This document shows positions 1-5,232 of a stretch of DNA of 7,940 bases, one piece after another; positions within the stretch are counted from its first letter, which is position 1; each line of letters starts with the position of its first letter. A program made the position numbers and the translations under genes. The notes under the pieces were generated by a model. It ran no database searches and had not been told where the DNA came from. It was given only the letters and a program-made list of their open reading frames with translations. Source of the stretch: Bryobacterales bacterium (GTDB lineage: Bacteria > Acidobacteriota > Terriglobia > Bryobacterales > Bryobacteraceae); NCBI GenBank assembly GCA_003132905.1, contig PKZC01000456.1, positions 1 through 7,940 on the forward strand, given 5' to 3'.

Positions 1-690
1 CTCAGCGGCAATCTCGGGGAAGTCCGTACGCCGGCGGCCAGCCAGGACTAAGTCGATAGGATATTCGCGGCGAAGCGCTCGCCACAAATCGAGAACCATG
101 CCGATATTTTTTCTCGGCTCGAGCGTGCCGACATATAACAGGTAGGGCGCGATATTCTCGGGCGCGGGGCCCGGCTTGAAACATCCACTAGCGGCGTGAG
201 GCACCGCAACCACTCGATCGTGCGGCAAATGAAAACGTTCCATCGCCGCGCGGCGGATGGCTTCTGAAGGCGTGATCACCATGGTCGCCAAACCGAGGCG
301 CAGCAACATGGGAGTACGATTGCGAATACGAGCGGATTCGGTGTGCCACTGCGGATCCATCCACGGAGAAAGATCGTGCAGCGTCATCACGCTCGGACGC
401 AGAGGCAGATAAGGGACCGCGAAATCCGTTCCATGAAAGACCTCGATGCCAAGCCGCGAAATCTCGCCCTGCAATCCCCAGGACCACCAGCGCCGCTCCA
501 GCATGTTGCGCGGACCCTGCCCGGCCCGCAGATTCCGTCGATCGAACGGAAGCTCGGGTTTCTGATCGGACAACAGCCAGAATTGATCGTCCACAAAAGT
601 GTCGCACAGCGCGCGTGTCAACTCCTCGGTATAGCGGCGCACCCCGCCGCTTGGAACGGTCAGAGGAGTCGCGTCCAGCGCGATCTTCAT
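1..690 (-). CDS. GT-B (GT4-like) glycosyltransferase, N-terminal part, cut by window edge
   Basis: Reading the minus strand from the ATG at 690-688 gives 230 uninterrupted codons running off the left edge, so the C-terminal half is missing. The product starts MKIALDATPL and has the glycine-rich N-terminal motif SGGVRRYTEEL (residues 14-24), typical of GT-B glycosyltransferases that use nucleotide sugars. It continues with VFHGTDF (84-90), VMTLHDLSPW (101-110), VITPSEAIRR (138-147) and YVGTLEPRKN (186-195). The last is the classic linker into the second Rossmann domain of GT4 enzymes, where acceptor and donor domains meet. By family it should transfer a sugar, often mannose-like, to a glycan or lipid carrier at the cytoplasmic face of the membrane; donor and acceptor cannot be told from sequence. 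The donor-site E-x7-E motif would lie outside the window. It diverges from the aminotransferase gene. No Shine-Dalgarno is visible; a -10-like TACACT lies 6 bases before the ATG. Confidence 0.88.
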   Translation of the reverse strand, partial: MKIALDATPLTVPSGGVRRYTEELTRALCDTFVDDQFWLLSDQKPELPFDRRNLRAGQGPRNMLERRWWSWGLQGEISRLGIEVFHGTDFAVPYLPLRPSVMTLHDLSPWMDPQWHTESARIRNRTPMLLRLGLATMVITPSEAIRRAAMERFHLPHDRVVAVPHAASGCFKPGPAPENIAPYLLYVGTLEPRKNIGMVLDLWRALRREYPIDLVLAGRRRTDFPEIAAE

Positions 691-696
691 CGATAG

Positions 697-702
697 AGTG
701 TA
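697..702 (-). promoter_or_regulatory. -10-like element just upstream of the glycosyltransferase start
   Basis: On the minus strand TACACT (4 of 6 matches to TATAAT) is followed by 6 bases and then the ATG at 690. This spacing places the predicted transcription start at or very near the ATG, the arrangement expected of a leaderless mRNA. No convincing -35 element is visible. The call is inferential. Confidence 0.35.
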
Positions 703-730
703 GCGCGGGCGTTGCGCCGTCGCGCGGTAT

Positions 731-736
731 TAGAAT
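731..736 (+). promoter_or_regulatory. -10-like element just upstream of the aminotransferase start
   Basis: TAGAAT (5 of 6 matches to TATAAT) is followed by 5 bases and then the ATG at 742. There is no Shine-Dalgarno in the intervening bases. A TTGCGC at 712-717 is only 13 bp away, too close for a standard -35. The geometry fits a leaderless transcript starting at the ATG and mirrors the element on the other strand. Confidence 0.4.
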
Positions 737-741
737 CAAAC

Positions 742-2061
742 ATGACCCCGCCTATGACAAAAGAGGAGATCCTGCTCGCTCAGAGCGAGCACCTGTTTCC
801 TTGCGTCTTCCATTACTATAAGCAACCGCTGGTCATCTCCCACGCTAAGAACCAATACGTTTGGGACGCCGACGGCAATCAATATCTGGACTTCTTCGGC
901 GGTATTGTGACCGTCAGCGTGGGCCACTGCAACGACGACGTCAACCGGAAAGTGCACGCGCAGCTGGACCGGCTGCAGCATGTCTCCACCGTTTTTGCGA
1001 ACGAACCGCAGGCAGCGCTTGCCAAGAAACTGGCCCAGATTACGCCGGGCGGCAAACTGACCAAATCTTTCTTCACCAGCAGCGGAACCGAAGCGAACGA
1101 AACCGCCATTCTCGCGGCTCGCTGCTATACCGGATCCACCGAAATTGTGGCGCTCCGTTACGCCTATCACGGCCGGTCGTCGCTGGCAATGGGTTTAACC
1201 GCCCAATCCAATTGGCGCCTGGGACCGGTGACCCAAGCCGGCATCGTTCACGCGGTGAACGCCTACTGCTATCGGTGTCCTTATGGACTCACCTACCCTT
1301 CTTGCGAGGTTCGCTGCGCGCAGGACGTGGAGCAAGTGATTCGCACCACCACGTCGGGACGCATCGCCGGCTTCATCGCCGAGCCTATCCAAGGCGTGGC
1401 GGGATTTGTCACGCCTCCCAAAGAGTATTTCTCTATCGTGGCCGATACCGTAAAGAAGCATGGCGGCGTTTTCATCAGCGACGAAGTGCAGACTGGCTGG
1501 GGCCGGACCGGCGGGAAGTGGTTCGGGATCGAACAATGGGGCGTGCAGCCCGACATCATCACCAGCGCCAAAGGTTTGGGCAACGGCCTGCCGATCGGTC
1601 TAACGATTGCGCGGCCGGAAATCGCCGACTCGGTCCGGGGCGCGAGCATTTCGACGTTCGGCGGCAATCCCATCGCCACCACCGCGGCCAAGGCAGTGAT
1701 CGATTTTATCGAGGATCATAAACTTTCGATCAATGCCGCGGAAGTTGGCGCGTATTTTCGAGACAAGCTCCTGGAGTTGCAGGCCAAACATTCCATCATT
1801 GGTGATGTGCGAGGCATGGGCCTGCTGCAGGCCATTGAGTTGGTGGAAGACCCGGTGAGCAAAACACCGGCCGTGACACAGACGCTGGCCATCATGGAGG
1901 CTGCGCGCGAAAACGGGATTTTACTCGGCAAGGGCGGCCTACACGGCAACATCCTGCGCTTTTCGCCGCCGCTCAACATCGGCAAATCGGATGTCGACGA
2001 GTTCGCACGGCTTCTAGATGCCAGTTTGGTCAAGGCGTCGGCCCTGGTGGCGGCATCGTAG
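742..2061 (+). CDS. Class III PLP-dependent aminotransferase, alanine-glyoxylate type
   Basis: The 439-residue product is a fold-type I, class III (omega) aminotransferase of normal family length. Visible landmarks: YLDFFGGIVTVSVGHC (48-63), very like alanine-glyoxylate aminotransferase 2; SSGTEAN phosphate-binding turn (113-119); the AYHGR motif (141-145); FISDEVQTGWGRTG with PLP-contacting Asp247 (244-257); the Schiff-base lysine in TSAKGLGNGLP (Lys277); and STFGGNP (304-310). The likely reaction is transfer of an amino group between an amino acid and pyruvate or glyoxylate in the cytosol; other omega-amino donors such as beta-alanine or 4-aminobutyrate are possible. A cysteine cluster, C176-x2-C179-x8-C188-x3-C192, follows the HGR region. 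ATG 742 was chosen because a -10-like TAGAAT lies 5 bases ahead; ATG 754 (4 codons later) is the alternative, and an in-frame TTG at 712 would overlap that element. Family is certain, substrate is not. Confidence 0.93.
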   Translation: MTPPMTKEEILLAQSEHLFPCVFHYYKQPLVISHAKNQYVWDADGNQYLDFFGGIVTVSVGHCNDDVNRKVHAQLDRLQHVSTVFANEPQAALAKKLAQITPGGKLTKSFFTSSGTEANETAILAARCYTGSTEIVALRYAYHGRSSLAMGLTAQSNWRLGPVTQAGIVHAVNAYCYRCPYGLTYPSCEVRCAQDVEQVIRTTTSGRIAGFIAEPIQGVAGFVTPPKEYFSIVADTVKKHGGVFISDEVQTGWGRTGGKWFGIEQWGVQPDIITSAKGLGNGLPIGLTIARPEIADSVRGASISTFGGNPIATTAAKAVIDFIEDHKLSINAAEVGAYFRDKLLELQAKHSIIGDVRGMGLLQAIELVEDPVSKTPAVTQTLAIMEAARENGILLGKGGLHGNILRFSPPLNIGKSDVDEFARLLDASLVKASALVAAS

Positions 2062-2079
2062 GGTAAGATCGGAACAATC

Positions 2080-2352
2080 ATGGACGAACGAGCTTTTTAC
2101 AAGGAATCTGAGACCAGGAAGTCAGCCACTTTGCACTGCCCTTACTGTCGTGGCTCGGAAACTTACGACCTGCGGTGGCTGCTGCGGTCCAAAGTGGAGC
2201 GGCTGCCCGGCCAAGCCGACGAACGCGACCGCGCTAAATTTAAAAAGGCCGCTAGCTACATGGTGCTGTTAGACGACAAAGTAATGTGCAAGAACATGCG
2301 ATGCCGCAAGCAATTCGAGATTTCGGGGATCAAGACCACGGCTTTTGTATAA
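2080..2352 (+). CDS. Small Cys-pair (zinc-ribbon-like) protein of unknown function
   Basis: This 90-residue, charged, soluble protein carries two cysteine pairs: C20-P-Y-C23 near the N terminus and C70-x4-C75 near the C terminus, separated by a basic, helix-prone middle (residues 31-60). The pattern suggests one structural zinc site formed by two knuckles, as in zinc ribbons, although the second knuckle has a CX4C rather than the usual CX2C spacing. There is no signal peptide or membrane segment. I do not recognise a named family. It begins 18 bases after the aminotransferase stop on the same strand, so the two may be co-transcribed; a short GGA at 2071-2073, six bases before the ATG, is a weak ribosome site, and TAAGAT at 2064-2069 could give it its own start. 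It ends 12 bases before the convergent secreted-protein gene. The ORF is probably real; the function is open. Confidence 0.72.
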   Translation: MDERAFYKESETRKSATLHCPYCRGSETYDLRWLLRSKVERLPGQADERDRAKFKKAASYMVLLDDKVMCKNMRCRKQFEISGIKTTAFV

Positions 2353-2364
2353 TCCGGTGCGGCG

Positions 2365-3198
2365 CTACTTCTTTGGGGACTGTTCGGGGGCCACATCCGG
2401 CGCGCTGAATGTGACGCTGGAATCCGCCGTGAACTTGCGATACTGGTCGTAATCCACGTCGTTCTTGACACGCACGTTTCCCTCGCGCGACCGCAGCTCA
2501 AAAGTCAGCGGAAGCAAATATGTGGCATCACCGATGCGCGTGTACTCGTAATCCAGCATCAGGCTAATATCTTGAATCGGAAATGCAGGCGGGATGCCAT
2601 CGGCGTGCAGCGTGATCCGATGGATGAAATGTTTGCTGTCGTCGATGAAAATCAGCCCATGGTAGGCCGTCACTAGGTCCTTGGCTTGTTCCGGCACCAC
2701 GACGTGGTAGTCCGATTTCGCGGCCGCAACGTGGTAGGCGTAGACATGCATCTTGCGCCCGCGCAGAGTGAACCAGGTTTGCCAAGCGAAGTCAGTGGCA
2801 GTCTCGGGAGCGAAAATACCTTTCATGACGGAACCGAATTCGCCGGAAGACGACGCTCCACCCAGCTTGCTGTGAGGGACGCTGGAAGGCGCGCCGTTGA
2901 TCTCCATAACTTTGTAATCTTCGTGGTGTTCAAAGTAGGCGAGCCGTTCCACGATAATGTCCAATGGCCGCCAATTGTCGTCGCTCTGAGATCCGGGGCT
3001 TTGATAGTCCTGGAAGCGGCGCGTGGTTTGGATGCAGAGAAAATTCGGCAGGCTCCGTTCGTGATTGAACGCGTAGTCGGTGGCGTCGGCCAGAATCTTC
3101 TTCTGCTGGGCGGGATCGGGCGCCGGTGTCTGAGCTTGGCTTCCGGTGAAGAACAACAAGGAGAAAACGACAGGAATGGCGGCGCGCGTGACGGGCAT
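2365..3198 (-). CDS. Secreted protein of unknown function, Acidobacteria-type family
   Basis: The product is 277 residues. It begins with a Sec signal peptide: Arg5, a hydrophobic core at about residues 6-18, and a probable signal peptidase I site after SQA (residue 22), followed by a Pro/Gln-rich linker. The mature part has RSLPNFLCIQTTRR (48-61), VERLAYFEHHEDYKVMEING (83-102), a GEFGSVMKGIFAPE stretch (119-132), TLRGRKMHVYAYHV (144-157) and ITLHADGIPPAFPIQ (195-209), with alternating hydrophobic residues suggesting a beta-rich, LolA-like or barrel-like periplasmic fold. From memory, proteins with this series of motifs are numerous in Acidobacteriota and are annotated as hypothetical; no activity is known to me. 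The frame stays open upstream to 3498, but that would overlap the acetyltransferase gene and bury the signal peptide, so ATG 3198 is preferred. It converges on the small Cys-pair gene and diverges from the acetyltransferase. Confidence 0.85.
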   Translation of the reverse strand: MPVTRAAIPVVFSLLFFTGSQAQTPAPDPAQQKKILADATDYAFNHERSLPNFLCIQTTRRFQDYQSPGSQSDDNWRPLDIIVERLAYFEHHEDYKVMEINGAPSSVPHSKLGGASSSGEFGSVMKGIFAPETATDFAWQTWFTLRGRKMHVYAYHVAAAKSDYHVVVPEQAKDLVTAYHGLIFIDDSKHFIHRITLHADGIPPAFPIQDISLMLDYEYTRIGDATYLLPLTFELRSREGNVRVKNDVDYDQYRKFTADSSVTFSAPDVAPEQSPKK

Positions 3199-3199
3199 A

Positions 3200-3244
3200 A
3201 AAGCTGGTCTTAACAAAGCTGGTATTAACAAAGCCTGGCCCAAA
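3200..3244. repeat. Three 15-bp tandem repeats between divergent starts
   Basis: Unit 1 (3200-3214) AAAGCTGGTCTTAAC and unit 2 (3215-3229) AAAGCTGGTATTAAC differ at one base. A decayed unit 3 (3230-3244) shares AAAGC, TGG and other bases. The array fills nearly all of the 48-bp gap between the secreted-protein start (3198, minus) and the acetyltransferase start (3247, plus), so any promoter for either gene must overlap it. It could be an operator with iterated binding sites or a slippage expansion. No clear -35/-10 pair is recognisable inside it. Confidence 0.85.
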
Positions 3245-3246
3245 GT

Positions 3247-3771
3247 ATGAATATAGAGATTCGAACCCTTGGCGCGCAAGATGCCGAGGCCTTCTGGCGT
3301 CTGCGTCTGAATGCTCTCGAGAGTGAGCCTCGCGCATTTGCCGAGTCGGCCGAGGAGCATCGGGCAACACCGGTTGAAGTATTCGGGAAACGCTTGGGCG
3401 CTGCGAGCGGCGATAACTACGTGCTGGGCGCGTTCGCTGACGGCAAGTTGGTGGGAACGGTCGGTTTCGGTCGCAACACTCGCCGCAAAGAGCGGCACAA
3501 AGCCAGAATTTGGGGTGTGTTCGTAGCGGAAGCGTATCGCGGAGAAGGTATCGCGCGGCGTCTGTTGGCAGACGTTTTACAGCGTGCGGGGTCGCTCGCC
3601 GGCCTGGAGAAAATCATCCTCACGGTTGGCGATCATCAGACTGCGGCACGGAGCGTCTATTCTTCTCTCGGATTCACCGTTTTCGGCCATGAGCGCGCGG
3701 CGCTCAAAATCGGCGACGTGTATGTCGACGAAGACTACATGGTTTTCGAAATTCCCCAAACGGCAAACTAG
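3247..3771 (+). CDS. GNAT-family N-acetyltransferase
   Basis: The 174-residue protein has the complete single-domain GNAT layout and length. The N-terminal strand and helix (residues 2-33) resemble those of the RimI/YhbS-like group. Strand beta4 IWGVFV (88-93) leads into the acetyl-CoA pyrophosphate loop RGEGIA (98-103), matching the family signature Q/R-x-x-G-x-G/A. The motif B region IILTVGDHQTAARSVYSSLGF (from 123) holds Tyr138, positioned as the usual general acid, and the terminal strand pair ends with DEDYMVFEI. It should transfer an acetyl group from acetyl-CoA to an amine in the cytosol; the acceptor (antibiotic, polyamine, peptide or protein N-terminus) cannot be predicted. ATG 3247 lies immediately after the tandem repeats; only AAAG at 3242-3245 precedes it, so the ribosome site is poor. 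The gene stands alone, with a 214-bp gap after it. Confidence 0.92.
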   Translation: MNIEIRTLGAQDAEAFWRLRLNALESEPRAFAESAEEHRATPVEVFGKRLGAASGDNYVLGAFADGKLVGTVGFGRNTRRKERHKARIWGVFVAEAYRGEGIARRLLADVLQRAGSLAGLEKIILTVGDHQTAARSVYSSLGFTVFGHERAALKIGDVYVDEDYMVFEIPQTAN

Positions 3772-3855
3772 CCGGGATTAAGGTTTCCGGAAAATTTTGC
3801 CCGGCCAGAAATTCTTGCTTGGTACCAACTAGCCGTGAGACATGCCTTTATCTCC

Positions 3856-3875
3856 CTGTAATCTACTGATTACAG
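3856..3875. promoter_or_regulatory. Perfect inverted repeat, candidate operator
   Basis: CTGTAATC (3856-3863) and its exact reverse complement GATTACAG (3868-3875) are separated by TACT. There is no T-tract on either side, so a terminator is unlikely. Dyads of this size upstream of a gene are typical binding sites of dimeric helix-turn-helix repressors. The TGTAAT/ATTACA core recalls BlaI/MecI-type operators, but the half-sites here point in the opposite order and the spacing differs. The cognate regulator is unknown. Confidence 0.6.
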
Positions 3876-3879
3876 AATA

Positions 3880-3904
3880 GTTATCGAAAGTTATGAACCG
3901 TTAT
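3880..3904 (+). repeat. Three GTTAT direct repeats phased at 10 bp
   Basis: GTTAT occurs at 3880-3884, 3890-3894 and 3900-3904, an exact 10-bp period, starting five bases after the dyad. Same-face repeats at about one helical turn are the usual layout for OmpR/PhoB-type response regulators and some activators. The repeats overlap the start of the small upstream ORF. A role in controlling the sigma gene is inferred from position only. Confidence 0.5.
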
Positions 3905-3979
3905 ACCCACATGGTCCTGAAACTGCATTTCCTTGAAACGAAAGCCGCAGACGGCAATTCGTTCGAGCAAGGGAGCTAG
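3893..3979 (+). CDS. Possible 28-residue upstream ORF (leader peptide) before the sigma gene
   Basis: An ATG at 3893 opens 28 codons (MNRYTHMVLKLHF... ending EQGS) closed by TAG at 3977-3979, six bases before the sigma-factor ATG and in the same reading frame as it. A second ATG lies at 3911. A GAAAG sits only two bases before the ATG, so a good ribosome site is lacking. Translation through it could couple to, or occlude, the sigma start, because the sigma gene's purine-rich site (3969-3981) lies within its last codons. It could also be chance, or a former N-terminal extension cut by a stop. Confidence 0.25.
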   Translation: MNRYTHMVLKLHFLETKAADGNSFEQGS

Positions 3980-3981
3980 GG
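3969..3981 (+). promoter_or_regulatory. Ribosome binding site of the sigma-factor gene
   Basis: AAGGGAG at 3969-3975 and AGGG at 3978-3981 lie 10 and 4 bases before the ATG at 3986. This purine-rich stretch supports the chosen start and is the clearest Shine-Dalgarno region in the window. Confidence 0.6.
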
Positions 3982-3985
3982 CCAG

Positions 3986-4444
3986 ATGACACGAGAAGAA
4001 TACGGCGCCGCTTACAAGAAGGGCTACAACTTGACGGTGCGCTTTTTGGTATCGCGCGGACTGTCTTACGATTCAGCGCAAGAGACGGCACAAGCCGCAT
4101 GGGTGAAGGGCTGGGAACGCCTGGGCCAATTACGCGACCAGAACATGGTGCTCACCTGGATGAACAGCATCGCACTCAATATTCATCGCAGTTGCATGCG
4201 CCGCGAACCGTTCCTCCAGACGCTTCCTGAGGTGCCCACGCCTCCCAAGGTCAATCTGGCGGCCATCGACGTCCGCCGCATTTTGAAAACCTGCAAGAAG
4301 AATGATCGCATGGTGCTCACGCGGCATTATTTGGAAGGCTACAAGGTTCAGGAAATTGCCCGTGCACACGGATGGACTGAAACTGCGGTTCGCATCCGAC
4401 TTCTTCGCGCACGCCGGGCAGTGAACAAGCGCTTCGCCGCCTAA
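3986..4444 (+). CDS. ECF-type RNA polymerase sigma factor, small
   Basis: The 152-residue protein has the two-domain build of an extracytoplasmic-function sigma factor. Region 2 (about residues 12-73) includes LSYDSAQETAQAAWVKGWERL, the counterpart of the core-binding and -10-recognising helices, then TWMNSIALNIHRSCMRRE, matching the common W-L/M-x-x-I-A-x-N pattern. After a Pro-rich linker (about 80-90), region 4 (about 95-150) contains VLTRHYLEGYKVQEIARAHG and then TETAVRIRLLRARRAVNKRF, a clear -35-binding helix-turn-helix. It should direct core polymerase to a special promoter set. It is short for the family (usually about 160-200), mainly through trimming of both ends. No anti-sigma gene follows; downstream is the actA promoter gap, so any partner lies elsewhere or control is transcriptional. 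The elaborate upstream region fits that. A SigZ/TIGR02937-type assignment is safe at superfamily level only; the target regulon is unknown. Confidence 0.87.
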   Translation: MTREEYGAAYKKGYNLTVRFLVSRGLSYDSAQETAQAAWVKGWERLGQLRDQNMVLTWMNSIALNIHRSCMRREPFLQTLPEVPTPPKVNLAAIDVRRILKTCKKNDRMVLTRHYLEGYKVQEIARAHGWTETAVRIRLLRARRAVNKRFAA

Positions 4445-4514
4445 TCGCTTTCCGAACCGAAACCCACCTTTCATAGTAAGGCCGATTACATTAAACTTGC
4501 CGGATAATATTTTT

Positions 4515-4543
4515 TGCAATTCTAGCGCAAGCTGATTTACCAT
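4515..4543 (+). promoter_or_regulatory. Candidate sigma-70 promoter of the actAB operon
   Basis: TTGCAA (4515-4520) and TACCAT (4538-4543) each match 4 of 6 consensus bases and are separated by an ideal 17 bp. The predicted start near 4550 would leave a 5' leader of about 17 bases containing the ribosome site. A GATAATAT run at 4503-4510 is a better -10 in itself but has no -35 at the right distance. The rest of the 122-bp gap (4445-4566) shows no terminator with a stable stem. Confidence 0.4.
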
Positions 4544-4555
4544 AGTGGGTCGTAC

Positions 4556-4559
4556 AGGA
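4556..4559 (+). promoter_or_regulatory. Ribosome binding site of actA
   Basis: AGGA ends seven bases before the ATG at 4567, a good Shine-Dalgarno spacing that supports this start. Confidence 0.55.
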
Positions 4560-4566
4560 CGACTGG

Positions 4567-5217
4567 ATGGCCCAGCTTTTCCACAGAAGCGCAAATAGCA
4601 TCTCAAAAATAAGTATTGCGGGCGCTGTCATCGCAATCGGCGGATTGATCGCTTTCGCCTACACGATGGACCGTGGTAGTTACATCACGGACGTCAAAGT
4701 AGTCAAAGAACAACCCGTACCCTTCAGCCACAAACATCACGTCGGCGACGACGGGATCGACTGCCGTTACTGTCACACCTCGGTAGAGACATCTTCGTTC
4801 GCCGGAATCCCAGCTACCGAGATCTGCATGAGCTGTCATTCGCAGGTCTGGACAAACGCCGAGATTCTGGAGCCGGTGCGCGCCAGTTTCCGTACCGGCG
4901 AATCCCTACAGTGGACCCGTATACACGACCTGCCGGATTTTGTATACTTCAACCACAGCATCCATATCAACAAGGGCGTCGGATGCGCCACCTGCCATGG
5001 CCGCGTGGACCAGATGCCCCTGATGTACAAAGAAAATACCCTTTACATGAATTGGTGCATCAACTGTCACCGCAATCCCGAGAAGTATGTCCGGCCACGC
5101 GACCAGGTGTTCAACATGGCCTATGAGGCGCCGCCCAATCAGGAAGAACTTGGCCGCAAGCTTGTTCAGGAAAACCACATCCAAAGTTTGACGGACTGTT
5201 ACACTTGCCACCGATGA
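4567..5217 (+). CDS. actA: Alternative complex III subunit ActA, membrane-anchored pentaheme cytochrome c
   Basis: The 216-residue protein has one N-terminal transmembrane helix (about residues 14-33) that also serves as an uncleaved signal anchor, then a periplasmic domain with five CXXCH heme c motifs: C66-RY-CH, C87-MS-CH, C140-AT-CH, C164-IN-CH and C211-YT-CH. The last ends one residue before the C terminus. The opening FSHKHHVGDDGIDCRYCH resembles the cytochrome c7 / class III multiheme type with histidines placed as distal ligands. Five hemes, one anchor helix and the position directly before an ActB gene match ActA of alternative complex III, the quinol:electron-acceptor oxidoreductase that replaces the bc1 complex in many Bacteroidota, Acidobacteriota and others. 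It should relay electrons from the ActB Fe-S clusters towards a soluble cytochrome c or terminal oxidase. It ends with tandem TGA TGA stops, and actB begins 15 bases later, so the two are surely one operon. Confidence 0.93.
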   Translation: MAQLFHRSANSISKISIAGAVIAIGGLIAFAYTMDRGSYITDVKVVKEQPVPFSHKHHVGDDGIDCRYCHTSVETSSFAGIPATEICMSCHSQVWTNAEILEPVRASFRTGESLQWTRIHDLPDFVYFNHSIHINKGVGCATCHGRVDQMPLMYKENTLYMNWCINCHRNPEKYVRPRDQVFNMAYEAPPNQEELGRKLVQENHIQSLTDCYTCHR

Positions 5218-5232
5218 TGATTTGCCACCAAA

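Larger units (their letters stand above)
3772..3985. other. Intergenic control region upstream of the sigma-factor gene
   Basis: The first about 80 bases (3772-3855) hold only a weak GCCGGG/CCCGGC pairing (3771-3776 with 3800-3805) and no recognisable gene. The second half is AT-richer and contains a perfect dyad (3856-3875), three phased GTTAT repeats (3880-3904) and a 28-codon ORF (3893-3979), each listed separately. No convincing sigma-70 promoter pair is visible; TATACC at 3902-3907 is the nearest -10-like sequence and lacks a -35. The sigma gene is preceded by a clear purine-rich site. Confidence 0.6.

Noticed and set aside
188..739. Minus-strand open frame of about 183 codons over the glycosyltransferase
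   Set aside because: It is Ser/Arg/Ala-rich, lacks motifs, and lies in another frame of the same strand as the clear glycosyltransferase, so it is a shadow.
712..741. TTG at 712 as the aminotransferase start, adding 10 residues
   Set aside because: The added peptide is Arg-rich and unlike family N termini, there is no ribosome site, and it would run through the -10-like element at 731-736.
2348..2353. Perfect TATAAT at the end of the small Cys-pair gene
   Set aside because: It overlaps that gene's stop codon, has no -35 at 16-18 bp, and points into the convergent secreted-protein gene, so it is unlikely to be a promoter.
3199..3498. 100-residue N-terminal extension of the secreted protein on the minus strand
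   Set aside because: The extension overlaps the well-supported acetyltransferase gene, would place the signal peptide internally, and encodes the 15-bp repeats as peptide repeats; ATG 3198 gives a normal signal peptide.
3771..3805. GCCGGG...CCCGGC pairing after the acetyltransferase as a terminator
   Set aside because: The stem is only 6 bp with a 23-base loop and no following T-run.
3895..3916. GAACC...GTC as an ECF autoregulatory promoter of the sigma gene
   Set aside because: The spacing is about 14 bp rather than the usual 16-17 bp between ECF elements, and such short motifs occur often by chance.
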